A stretch of 64,000 nucleotides of DNA from Bacteroidota bacterium (lineage in GTDB: Bacteria > Bacteroidota > Bacteroidia > Flavobacteriales > Weeksellaceae): positions 1-64,000 of the forward strand of contig JAEWOS010000010.1 in NCBI GenBank assembly GCA_023460855.1, in the 5' to 3' direction. The position numbers and the translations under genes were made by a program. Of the stretch, positions 37,456 through 45,201 are shown piece after piece; position 1 is the first letter of the stretch; each line of letters starts with the position of its first letter. Below the pieces are notes generated by a model. That model was not told the DNA's origin. It saw only the letters and a list, made by a program, of their open reading frames with translations, and searched no databases.

Positions 37456-38322
37456 ATGAAAGCACTTGTATTTCCTGGTCAGGGTTCGCAGTTTGTGGGC
37501 ATGGGTTTGGAACTTTATGATGCCAGAAAAGACATCAAAGATCTGATGGAATCTGCCAACGACATACTCGGTTTCGATATCCTTTCCCTGATGTTTAAAG
37601 GCACTGACGCCGATCTCAAGAAAACTGAAGTAACGCAGCCTGCCATTTTCATTCATTCCATGGCAAAACTGAAAGCGACCAATGCTTTAGGGGCGGAAAT
37701 GGTTGCGGGACATTCCTTGGGAGAATTTTCTGCGCTTGTTGCAAACGGTGTTCTGTCTTTTGAAGACGGTTTAAAACTCGTTTCAGAACGGGCGAAAGCG
37801 ATGCAGGAAGCATGCAACATCAATCCTTCTTCAATGGCAGCAATTATCGGTCTTGATGATGCGACAGTCGAAAAAATTTGCGCTGAAACGGAAGGAATTG
37901 TAGTTCCTGCAAATTATAACTGTCCGGGACAACTCGTTATTTCCGGAGAAACCGCCGCTGTTGAAAAAGCATGTGTTTCCCTGAAAGAAGCCGGAGCGAA
38001 AAGAGCACTGATGCTTCCCGTGAACGGAGCGTTTCATTCACCGCTGATGCAGCCCGCACAGGACCGTTTGCAGGCAGCAATTGAAAATACAAAATTCAGA
38101 AAGGCAAACCTTCCTGTTTATCAGAATATTACCACTACGGCTGTTTCAAATCCTGATGAAATAAAGCAAAATCTGATTGCACAGCTCACCGGTCCCGTAA
38201 AATGGACGCAAAGTGTTCAGAATATGATTAAAGACGGAGCAAATCAGTTTGTGGAAGTTGGTCCCGGAAGAACACTTCAGGGATTAATCAAAAAAATTGA
38301 CGCGGAAGTTATGGCTTCCTGA
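37456..38322 (+). CDS. fabD: Malonyl-CoA:ACP transacylase
   Basis: FabD moves malonyl from CoA to acyl carrier protein for fatty acid elongation. The 288 residues show VFPGQGSQFVGMG, the nucleophile S87 in VAGHSLGEFSALVANG, LVSERAKAMQEA, the His of VNGAFHSPLM and VEVGPGRTLQGLIKK. It stands alone between terminators at 37385-37423 and 38343-38368. Confidence 0.96.
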   Translation: MKALVFPGQGSQFVGMGLELYDARKDIKDLMESANDILGFDILSLMFKGTDADLKKTEVTQPAIFIHSMAKLKATNALGAEMVAGHSLGEFSALVANGVLSFEDGLKLVSERAKAMQEACNINPSSMAAIIGLDDATVEKICAETEGIVVPANYNCPGQLVISGETAAVEKACVSLKEAGAKRALMLPVNGAFHSPLMQPAQDRLQAAIENTKFRKANLPVYQNITTTAVSNPDEIKQNLIAQLTGPVKWTQSVQNMIKDGANQFVEVGPGRTLQGLIKKIDAEVMAS

Positions 38323-38342
38323 AAATGAAATAACAAAATGAC

Positions 38343-38368
38343 AAAACGCGATTAATCGCGTTTTTTTT
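38343..38368 (+). terminator. fabD terminator
   Basis: AAAACGCG / CGCGTTTT stem around ATTAAT, followed by a T-tract, 20 bases after the fabD stop and 5 bases before the next ATG. Confidence 0.88.
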
Positions 38369-38373
38369 ATAAA

Positions 38374-39279
38374 ATGAACAGTCACTTTTTTTCACCGGGT
38401 AAACTTCTTCTCACTGCAGAATACTTTGTGCTCGACGGTGCACTTGCGCTCGCAGTTCCAACGAAAGTAGGGCAGGAGATGACAGTGCAGACAGAAAAAA
38501 GCGAACAAAATCTGATCAGCTGGAATGCATTTCATCAGGGAAAATTGTGGCTGAATATGCTTTTGAATTTTGATACGTGGGAAATTCAGGAAAGCAACGA
38601 TGAGAAGTCTGCCGATTTTCTCCGAAATCTGCTGAAGGGTATTTCGGAATGTAACGCTTCCGCTTTCGAAGCGGGGAACTTTTATTCTTTCACCACAAAT
38701 CTGCAGTTTCCGTCGAATTTTGGTCTTGGAAGCAGTTCGACACTGATTAATAATCTTGCAGAATGGTCCGGAACAGATGCTTTCGAACTGAATCATGAAT
38801 TCCTGAAAGGAAGCGGATACGATATTGCTGTTGCGAAGGAAAAAAAGACGATACTCTTCAGCAATCAGCCCGAAATTTTTGTGAAACCTGTTGTTTTCGA
38901 ACCTGCATACAAAGATGATATTGTTTTCGTGCATCTGAACAAGAAACAGGACAGCCGGAAAGGCATTGAACTGTACCGTTCCAAAGAAAAAAATCCTGCG
39001 CTTATTCAGGAATTTTCAGATCTAACAGAAAGATTTCTTGAAGCAGGAGATTTGAATTCTTTCGAAAAATTGATCCGGGAACACGAAGGAAAAATGTCGA
39101 AATTCCTGGGAATTCAGACCGTGCAGAATGAACTTTTCAGCGATTACCAGGGAGTGGTAAAAAGCCTTGGAGCGTGGGGCGGAGATTTTGTACTCGCAAC
39201 CAAAACCGAAGGCTGGGAACATTATTTCCGTTCACGGAATTTTACGGATATTTTTAACTGGGACGATTTAATTTCGTGA
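38374..39279 (+). CDS. GYDIA family GHMP kinase
   Basis: A 301-residue small-molecule kinase of the galactokinase/homoserine/mevalonate/phosphomevalonate superfamily. The N-terminus FSPGKLLLTAEYFVLDGALALAVP resembles mevalonate kinases, the ATP loop is PSNFGLGSSSTLI, and the diagnostic GSGYDIAVAKEKK follows. The C-terminal motif AWGGDFVLATK replaces the usual glycine-rich third motif. The family is recognised in Flavobacteriia but its substrate is not established; mevalonate-pathway use is a guess. It lies right after the fabD terminator. Confidence 0.88.
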   Translation: MNSHFFSPGKLLLTAEYFVLDGALALAVPTKVGQEMTVQTEKSEQNLISWNAFHQGKLWLNMLLNFDTWEIQESNDEKSADFLRNLLKGISECNASAFEAGNFYSFTTNLQFPSNFGLGSSSTLINNLAEWSGTDAFELNHEFLKGSGYDIAVAKEKKTILFSNQPEIFVKPVVFEPAYKDDIVFVHLNKKQDSRKGIELYRSKEKNPALIQEFSDLTERFLEAGDLNSFEKLIREHEGKMSKFLGIQTVQNELFSDYQGVVKSLGAWGGDFVLATKTEGWEHYFRSRNFTDIFNWDDLIS

Positions 39280-39356
39280 AAAACAGTATTTTACATTTCA
39301 ATGTCGCTGCTGATCAATATCAGAGAATCGGTATGCGAAGTCTAGCACAATTTCCG

Positions 39357-39391
39357 TAAATTTGAATCACTTAGTTTTATTGTCAATAAAA
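39357..39391 (+). promoter_or_regulatory. pckA promoter region with a leader dyad
   Basis: TAAATTTG at 39357-39364 fits the -7 consensus. Downstream, before the ATG at 39408, an inverted repeat TTTTATT-GTC-AATAAAA (39375-39391) could be an operator or leader hairpin. No TTG is seen at the ideal distance. Confidence 0.35.
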
Positions 39392-39407
39392 TCAATCGAC
39401 TTTTTAT

Positions 39408-41012
39408 ATGAAACACATTAAAATCATTCAGCAACTTCACGATTTGGGAATTACCGGTTATGAGGAAGTGGTGTACAATCCATCGTATGAACAGCTATTT
39501 GTAGCAGAAAATTCGGCTAAGAATCAGGGCTTCGAAAAAGGCGTTCAGACTGAATCCGGAGCAATGGCCGTAAAAACCGGAATTTTTACAGGAAGATCTC
39601 CGAAAGACAGGTATATCGTAATGGACGACACTACGAAAGATACCATTGAATGGGACGGAAAAGTAAACTTCCCGACCACTCCTGAGATTTTTGCAAGCTG
39701 CAAGGATTTGGTGGTAAAACAGCTTTCCACTTCCAAAAAACTATATGTGGTTGACGCATTTTGCGGAACCAATCCGGATACGAGGCTGAAAGTCCGTTTC
39801 ATTATGGAAGTTGCATGGCAGGCGCATTTCGTAACGAACATGTTTATCCGTCCTTCCAACTTCGAACTGGAAAACTTCGGAACACCTGATTTCGTGGTAA
39901 TGAACGGTTCCAAAGTAACTAATCCGAACTGGAAAGATCAGGGACTGAACTCTGAAAATTTCGTAATGTTCAACCTTACTGATAAAATTCAGATCATCGG
40001 CGGAACATGGTACGGCGGAGAAATGAAGAAGGGAATGTTCGCGATGATGAACTATTATCTTCCGCTGAAAGGTATGGCTTCCATGCACTGCTCGGCAAAC
40101 GTTGGGGAAAAAGGTGATGTGGCATTGTTCTTCGGACTTTCCGGAACAGGTAAAACGACCCTTTCTGCAGATCCGAAAAGATATCTGATCGGAGATGATG
40201 AACACGGCTGGGATAACAACGGCGTTTTCAATTATGAAGGCGGATGCTACGCAAAAGTGATTGACCTTACGGAAGAAAAAGAACCGGACATCTACAGAGC
40301 AATCAAAAGAGATGCACTTCTGGAAAATGTGGTGGTAAACGAAGATGGTAAGATCGATTATAAAGACGGTTCAATCACCGAAAACACCAGAGTTTCTTAT
40401 CCTATTTATCATATCAATAAAATCGTACTTCCTTCTAAAGCGGGACACGCAAGCAAGATTGTTTACCTTTCTGCTGACGCATTTGGCGTGTTGCCTCCGG
40501 TTTCCATTCTGGATGACGATCAGGCACAATACCATTTCCTTTGCGGGTACACATCCAAACTTGCGGGAACTGAAAGAGGAATTACAGAACCTCAGCCTTC
40601 ATTCTCTCCGGCATTTGGAGAAGCATTCCTTACACTTCATCCAACGATGTATTCCAAAACTTTGATCGGCAAAATGAAGGAGCACGGTGCGAAAGCGTAT
40701 CTGGTAAATACCGGATGGAACGGCACAGGCAAGCGTATTTCTCTGAAAGATACGAGAGCGATTATCGACGCGATCATCGACGGTTCTATCGACAGCGCAC
40801 CTAAAACGACGATTCCGGTAATGAATCTGGAAATTCCTACGGCATTGCCAAATGTTTCTGAAGGAATTCTCGATCCGCGCGAAACGTACAAAGATGCTGC
40901 AGAATGGGAAGCGAAAGCAAAAGATCTTGCAGGAAGATATATTGAAAACTTCAAGCAGTACTGCGATAACGACGAAGCCAAGAGATTGGTTGCGGCAGGA
41001 CCACAGCTTTAA
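39408..41012 (+). CDS. pckA: Phosphoenolpyruvate carboxykinase (ATP)
   Basis: PckA interconverts oxaloacetate plus ATP and phosphoenolpyruvate plus CO2, the entry to gluconeogenesis. The 534 residues show GIFTGRSPKDRYIV, KKGMFAMMNYYLPLKGMASM, the P-loop GLSGTGKTTLSADP, GDDEHGWDNNGVFNYEGGCY and the adenine-binding NTGWNGTGKRISLKDTRAI. Length and motifs are typical of the ATP-type enzyme. A terminator shared with convergent aroQ follows. Confidence 0.97.
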   Translation: MKHIKIIQQLHDLGITGYEEVVYNPSYEQLFVAENSAKNQGFEKGVQTESGAMAVKTGIFTGRSPKDRYIVMDDTTKDTIEWDGKVNFPTTPEIFASCKDLVVKQLSTSKKLYVVDAFCGTNPDTRLKVRFIMEVAWQAHFVTNMFIRPSNFELENFGTPDFVVMNGSKVTNPNWKDQGLNSENFVMFNLTDKIQIIGGTWYGGEMKKGMFAMMNYYLPLKGMASMHCSANVGEKGDVALFFGLSGTGKTTLSADPKRYLIGDDEHGWDNNGVFNYEGGCYAKVIDLTEEKEPDIYRAIKRDALLENVVVNEDGKIDYKDGSITENTRVSYPIYHINKIVLPSKAGHASKIVYLSADAFGVLPPVSILDDDQAQYHFLCGYTSKLAGTERGITEPQPSFSPAFGEAFLTLHPTMYSKTLIGKMKEHGAKAYLVNTGWNGTGKRISLKDTRAIIDAIIDGSIDSAPKTTIPVMNLEIPTALPNVSEGILDPRETYKDAAEWEAKAKDLAGRYIENFKQYCDNDEAKRLVAAGPQL

Positions 41013-41032
41013 GAATTAATCTTATTTTACAG

Positions 41033-41061
41033 ATTCCCCTTGCATTTGCGAGGGGAATTTT
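41033..41061. terminator. Terminator between convergent pckA and aroQ
   Basis: An 8-bp stem (ATTCCCCT / AGGGGAAT, 10-base loop) followed by four T on the plus strand, in the 50-base gap between the two stop codons. Confidence 0.75.
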
Positions 41062-41062
41062 G

Positions 41063-41470
41063 TTATAGTAAACTCAGCACCGCCAGTTTGTAGCCCTCAA
41101 TTCCGAAACCTGAAATTAGACCGTTAGTATAAGCTGCAGTGACAGATTTCTGTCTGAATTCTTCGCGCCTGTAAATATTGCTGATATGAACTTCGATTTT
41201 TGGTTTTGAAATGTTCTTCAGGCAATCTGCAATTGCGTAGGAATAGTGCGTAAAAGCGCCGGGATTGATGATGACAGCATCAAAGTCATCCTGTTGTAGC
41301 CGGTCAATGATGCCGCCTTCCCAGTTCGACTGAAAGTACCGGAATTCCTGTTCCGAAAATTGAGCTTTCAGGCTAACCATCATTTCCTGCATGGTAACGT
41401 CGCCATAAATTTCAGGTTCACGCGTTCCGGTAAGGTTGAGATTAGGGCCGTTCAGAATGAGGATTTTCAT
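41063..41470 (-). CDS. aroQ: Type II 3-dehydroquinate dehydratase
   Basis: AroQ removes water from 3-dehydroquinate in the shikimate pathway. The 135 residues form the small flavodoxin-like type II enzyme: ILNGPNLNLTGTREPEIYG at the N-terminus with the active-site Tyr, QSNWEGGIIDRLQ, INPGAFTHYSYAIADCL, and the catalytic His with VHISNIYRREEFRQKS. It is a single gene with no aromatic-pathway neighbours. Confidence 0.96.
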   Translation of the reverse strand: MKILILNGPNLNLTGTREPEIYGDVTMQEMMVSLKAQFSEQEFRYFQSNWEGGIIDRLQQDDFDAVIINPGAFTHYSYAIADCLKNISKPKIEVHISNIYRREEFRQKSVTAAYTNGLISGFGIEGYKLAVLSLL

Positions 41471-41500
41471 CGTGGAAATATAGTTAGCTGTTCAAATAAA

Positions 41501-42166
41501 CTAATTAAAATCTGAATCTTTTAAGGTGATCGGATACGGATTTTGCAGCGTATAGGAGCCTGCCGGTATATGTTTTATTGTTTTTTGATATACACCCGCC
41601 GAATTCGTTCTGCCAAACTGTATGGGTTCATCAAAATACTGCGTGGTGTAAAAAGTGAGGGTGACTGTTCCTTGTGCCGAGATTGAATAGTTGTTGCCGA
41701 AGGAATTGGTGGAATCATGGTACACGCTGATAGGAAATACAGTGCAGTCCGCAGTATCGAGTGTTACAGCACAAGGCACCAGATTAAAAAAACCATTGAA
41801 ATCCATTTTTATATGACCACCCAACGGTTGCAGACGTTCCGCCTGCTTATCTCCCAGATATTTCCTGGGTATGCCTGCATCTGGACTTATAAAGATTTGA
41901 CAACTGGAGCCACTGCCGGTAGTAGTAAATGTAATGGAATAATCACCATTTTGGTTGGTAATTGCGGAAGCAAGTTCCTTCACCAAATAGACATTGGACA
42001 TGCCGGCACGTTTAAACTCACCTACTTCAACGGTTACCCCCGAAACCGATGCACCGAATTTGTCACTTATTCTGCCGCTTACCGTAGTGGTAATACCTTC
42101 GTCCAACATATACTCTCTGCAGGAGCAAAGGATTAATAAGGAAAGGACAAGAAGGAATTTTTTCAT
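41501..42166 (-). CDS. Lipoprotein with carboxypeptidase-regulatory-like domain
   Basis: A 221-residue putative lipoprotein: a signal with Cys16 (LLILCSCREYM), then a beta-sandwich starting TTVSGRISDKFGASVSGVTVEV that resembles carboxypeptidase-regulatory or prealbumin-like domains, with NGDYSITFTTTGSGSSC. The C-terminal half has further beta-rich sequence and no known motif. It is the last chromosomal gene before the integrated element, and nothing about its function can be read from its neighbours. Confidence 0.75.
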   Translation of the reverse strand: MKKFLLVLSLLILCSCREYMLDEGITTTVSGRISDKFGASVSGVTVEVGEFKRAGMSNVYLVKELASAITNQNGDYSITFTTTGSGSSCQIFISPDAGIPRKYLGDKQAERLQPLGGHIKMDFNGFFNLVPCAVTLDTADCTVFPISVYHDSTNSFGNNYSISAQGTVTLTFYTTQYFDEPIQFGRTNSAGVYQKTIKHIPAGSYTLQNPYPITLKDSDFN

Positions 42167-42243
42167 AATTGAAATTTATGATAAAAATAATCTTTTTACT
42201 AAAAACGATAGAATAGAATGAATACCCAAAGATGCACAAAAAA

Positions 42244-42273
42244 AAATCAGAAACCTGTGAAGATTTCTGATTT
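42244..42273 (-). terminator. Original terminator of the tRNA-Glu transcript, now displaced
   Basis: A perfect 10-bp stem (AAATCAGAAA / TTTCTGATTT, 10-base loop) with a T-tract on the minus strand. It lies eight bases outside the left 19-bp repeat, where the end of the rpsT-tRNA-Glu transcript would have been before insertion. No gene now reads into it directly except from the element. The original role is inferred. Confidence 0.6.
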
Positions 42274-42280
42274 ATTATTT

Positions 42281-42299
42281 TTGTAGCCCGTAGGGGAAT
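42281..42299. repeat. attL: 19-bp direct repeat (tRNA-Glu 3' remnant)
   Basis: Identical to 48347-48365. It contains the last 16 nucleotides of tRNA-Glu plus three downstream bases; no other tRNA sequence is present here, so this is the insertion scar. Confidence 0.9.
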
Positions 42300-43038
42300 A
42301 CAAACATTCTTTTATTAATAGACATTTACAGATATCAAAGTTTAAATCTAACCACATTTCTAACCACCAACTTGCATTATACTCTAAATTTAGCAAATTT
42401 TAATTTTCACCAAGATACAAAAATTAGTTAGTGTTAATAAGACTGTAATTATTCAATACCTTTTCCAGTTTTCAAGTTTATCTTCCAATCTGCAAACAAC
42501 TCTCAAACACCTTTCAATAAAAGAAATGTTATGTTTTGCGTTGTTTGTTGATAAAAGTTAAACGACTGTTTAATTTAGTGGATTTAGCGTTTGTTGCTTA
42601 CAATTCCAAATAAACGTATTTCTGATGTTTTGTTATTTGCATTAAAGGATTTATTTTTAGAATGCGCTGAGCTGGAAGTACAAGTATATATGTAGGCGCA
42701 AAAAAAAAGTGCGTTTTTTAGTACGCTCCAGAATCCACCCGCCCTCATTTTTTAGACAAAAAATTTCTGAAATTCTAAACTCGTTTTTTCTCTTCCATAA
42801 TCCCTGCAATAAGAAAACCTGCAAAATAATTCTTGCAAGTTCTTTAGGATTGTTTTAAATTTTGATTTTATTCTATCTGTGATAGTGGTGGCGTGTAGGT
42901 ATCAAAATAAATTCTTCGGATTAAATTTTTCTTTTTGCTCTTGCATTTCTTTTCGCAATCTTGCACCTCGGTTAATTAAGGGTTAATATAATTCGAGATG
43001 TTTGTATTGTCTTGGCTCTGTTCGCTCCGGTGGAGGTG
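42300..43038. other. AT-rich gene-free region of the element
   Basis: About 740 bases without a convincing ORF on either strand. It holds the left 34-bp arm repeat (42344-42377), a GC-poor stretch, and a small stem (CGCA / TGCG around a run of A) followed by six T at about 42697-42720. Near 42972-42992 the phrase GGTTAAT occurs twice. It lies just past the 3' end of the replication-protein gene, a place where a rolling-circle or plasmid origin would be plausible, but no origin motif was recognised. Confidence 0.5.
42344..42377 (+). repeat. Left 34-bp terminal direct repeat (possible arm site)
   Basis: 27 of 34 bases match 48188-48221 in the same orientation; the shared core ends in ACCACCAACTT. 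It starts 45 bases inside the left 19-bp repeat. A recombinase or excisionase arm-type binding site is the likeliest role. Confidence 0.6.
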
Positions 43039-44253
43039 TTACGGAAATAATTGTAATTGGTTGGGCGGATAATTCCTTTGCTCAAATCTCTGGCGGTTGT
43101 GGAAGTTGTTCGTCTTGACGTTCCTAATATTGTGGCTCAAATAATAAAACTGCGTTTGCAAATCTGCGTTGCGTTTATCATCGGTTAAAAATTCGTTCGC
43201 TAATCTTCTGTAAACTTCGGGTTGGTTTTCGTGGTAGAATTTCAGACCTGAATTGCAAAGAAACTTTGATGATTTTCTCTGCATCGAAATATCAATTTTT
43301 GTTACTTCGCAAACTCTAAAAAGTGCAGAATCACCGTTTACCCTACTTGGGTAGTCTTTTCCCGAATCAAACTTTCCTTTATTAATGGGCGTTCTCTGCG
43401 GTGAAATTGCACTATTAAAGATGTCAATTAATTGTCCTTTAATTTTAGTTTTTAACTGGATGAGGTGCGGTCTATTTTTTAGATGTTTTTCCTTTTCTTT
43501 TCCCCATAAATTGCGGTTATCATTTTCATTTATTTTACCTTTTAGTTTCAAAAAATATTCTGCATCCCCACAAAAGAAAATATTATCAAAATCATTAATG
43601 AAAAGTTCAAAATATCTGCTGAATGTATCAATCTTCAAAAGGTCGCCAATATGCCTTGCTCCGGTCTTTCTCCTTATATTTTTTGCCTTTTTTATTCTAA
43701 CTTCTACTCTTAGTATATCTTGGTTGAGTTCAGGAAATTGAATACCCTTATCATAAATCTTCCATTCTTTAGTTCTGTCTGTCAATGAAATTTTGAAATA
43801 TTTCGTGGCGGTGCGTTCCGTTCTAAATGGTGTTCTTTGGTAAAAACTCACCAAATCTAAAACCTTCTCCGTTGCCATTGGTGGCAAAATATTAAATCCA
43901 AACTCTGACCCAACTACTCTGTAATTGTCGTAATTGCCTGCGGTAATACCCATGTAATCAAATATCTCCCGAAGTGCATTAATTGCCTGTAATGGCGTTA
44001 AATCGTCCGCATTATGCAAATAATCGTTCTTGTGGTAATGTGGCGAAATACTAATTTGAATGTGGCGAAAACCAACTAATATTTTGTTTTCAAAACTTTT
44101 CCGAAAATCAAACTGAATTTTTTTCGTTGGGTGGCAAAAAGATAGATAACAATTATTAGGCGGTGTACAACGTGCAAAATATTCTTCCGCAAAGTCAAAC
44201 AATCTGTTTACTTCGGGTTGAAAATCTGTTAATATTTTTTGGTGGTCGTACAC
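43039..44253 (-). CDS. Putative replication initiation protein (pII/X-like)
   Basis: A 404-residue protein from the GTG at 44253 (VYDHQKILTDFQPEVNRLFD). Features are HIQISISPHYHKNDYLHNAD, which could be an HUH-type metal site, EFGFNILPPM, WKIYDKGIQFPE and DILRVEVRIKKAKNIRRKTG. The KIYDKG...LR.E.R.KK pattern resembles filamentous-phage/plasmid Rep proteins of the gene II/X kind found in Bacteroidota mobile elements. The frame stays open up to TTG at 44436, but that would overlap the upstream gene; TTG at 44292 is an alternative. The C-terminus is basic and Gln/Asn-rich. The function is inferred from motif resemblance only. Confidence 0.55.
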   Translation of the reverse strand: MYDHQKILTDFQPEVNRLFDFAEEYFARCTPPNNCYLSFCHPTKKIQFDFRKSFENKILVGFRHIQISISPHYHKNDYLHNADDLTPLQAINALREIFDYMGITAGNYDNYRVVGSEFGFNILPPMATEKVLDLVSFYQRTPFRTERTATKYFKISLTDRTKEWKIYDKGIQFPELNQDILRVEVRIKKAKNIRRKTGARHIGDLLKIDTFSRYFELFINDFDNIFFCGDAEYFLKLKGKINENDNRNLWGKEKEKHLKNRPHLIQLKTKIKGQLIDIFNSAISPQRTPINKGKFDSGKDYPSRVNGDSALFRVCEVTKIDISMQRKSSKFLCNSGLKFYHENQPEVYRRLANEFLTDDKRNADLQTQFYYLSHNIRNVKTNNFHNRQRFEQRNYPPNQLQLFP

Positions 44254-44351
44254 TATTATTATATTATATTTGCCCTGTGGAACGGTTGCCAAACCTCCAT
44301 ATTTTGAACAATTAGGGTGCGAGTTATCGCACCCTTTTTTGTTCTTGGCGT

Positions 44352-44771
44352 TTACTTCTTTTTCATTTTTCGGTCTAAAATATCGTGCAAAATCGTTGGC
44401 GTATTTGGGTAAAAACTGCGGTAATAGTCCACACAAAGTTTGGTTTTATCTTCACTCAGTCTAAAGATTATCAAACTTTTTTTTCCAATGTGTAGGCGGT
44501 CGCCATAGTAAAGACGTTCGTACTTTGTCGGGCGAAGTCCTGTAACTTTTTCCGAAGTCGCCCAATTATTTGTTGTCCGTAAACGAAAGTAATCTTTTAT
44601 GTTGGTGGCGTTACTCTTGCCCTTAAAGTCCTCTATTCTTACAATATCGGTTAAAGTGGCGTTACCTCCCTTTACTTCTTTTAATTGGAAATTCCGCCCT
44701 GTCTGCGTTGTGTGGACTACATCGTATAAATGTCTAATGAAGTCGGGTGTTTTAAATTTTACTGTTTCCAT
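44352..44771 (-). CDS. Hypothetical protein of the integrated element
   Basis: A 139-residue soluble protein starting METVKFKTPDFIRHLYDVVH and ending in a basic tail (DRKMKKK). No signal peptide, membrane segment or known motif is visible; it is beta-rich with many Arg, Lys and Tyr residues (YERLYYGDRLHIGKKSLI). It starts 11 bases after the HTH gene and precedes the probable replication gene, so it is likely part of that module, perhaps a replication accessory or regulator. I do not recognise the family. Confidence 0.65.
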   Translation of the reverse strand: METVKFKTPDFIRHLYDVVHTTQTGRNFQLKEVKGGNATLTDIVRIEDFKGKSNATNIKDYFRLRTTNNWATSEKVTGLRPTKYERLYYGDRLHIGKKSLIIFRLSEDKTKLCVDYYRSFYPNTPTILHDILDRKMKKK

Positions 44772-44782
44772 ATTTTAATATT

Positions 44783-45064
44783 TTAAAGTTTGGATTTTTG
44801 TAAAACATCATCTATTTGACTGCGAAGATGATAAACCCTATTACCTATGCCGAATGCATCTATCTTACCTGCCTTTACCCATCTGTGTAGGGTTGAGAGG
44901 TCAATTTTTAAAAGTTCGCATACTTCGTTTCGGGTTAAGTATTCCGTTGGTTTTTTCGGTTCAAACTCTTTTGATAGTTCCGCCTTTAGTTGTGGAATCA
45001 CCTCGTCTTTTATTTGTTTGATGAGGTCTTGCGGTGTTGTGCTGATAAACTGTATAGTACTCAT
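44783..45064 (-). CDS. MerR-type helix-turn-helix protein (excisionase-like)
   Basis: A 93-residue protein with an N-terminal helical segment and a C-terminal winged-helix DNA-binding domain of the HTH_17/excisionase kind: YLTRNEVCELLKIDLSTLHRWVKAGKI, then FGIGNRVYHLRSQID. Such proteins often direct excision or repress early genes in mobile elements. It is first in the block leading to the replication gene. Three TATCCA-type half-sites lie upstream at 45121-45146, a likely operator. Confidence 0.85.
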   Translation of the reverse strand: MSTIQFISTTPQDLIKQIKDEVIPQLKAELSKEFEPKKPTEYLTRNEVCELLKIDLSTLHRWVKAGKIDAFGIGNRVYHLRSQIDDVLQKSKL

Positions 45065-45120
45065 ATTGCAATTGTTTTATTTTGTTGGGGCAAATATCAA
45101 TCAATGCAATAGGCGAGTGT

Positions 45121-45146
45121 TATCCAAAAAAAATGGATATTATCCA
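45121..45146. promoter_or_regulatory. Operator candidate upstream of the HTH gene
   Basis: Three half-sites in alternating orientation: TATCCA (45121-45126), TGGATA (45134-45139) and TATCCA (45141-45146). The last two form the perfect palindrome TGGATA-T-TATCCA. They lie 57-82 bases before the HTH start. Confidence 0.5.
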
Positions 45147-45164
45147 AAATGAAAAAAAGGAAAT

Positions 45165-45189
45165 AAAAAAACCGCCTAAATCAGCGGTT
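45165..45189 (-). terminator. Terminator after the 274-residue protein gene
   Basis: A 6-bp stem (AACCGC / GCGGTT, 8-base loop) followed by a T-tract on the minus strand. It sits just past the stop at 45202 and separates the int-hicAB-unknown block from the HTH-rep block. Confidence 0.75.
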
Positions 45190-45201
45190 GAGAATTTTAA
45201 T

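Noticed and set aside
42281..42299. A second tRNA-Glu gene at the left end of the element
   Set aside because: Only the last 16 tRNA nucleotides are present; no anticodon or D arm follows. It is the att scar.
44254..44436. N-terminal extension of the replication candidate to TTG at 44436
   Set aside because: It overlaps the coding region of the 139-residue gene by 85 bases and adds no conserved sequence.
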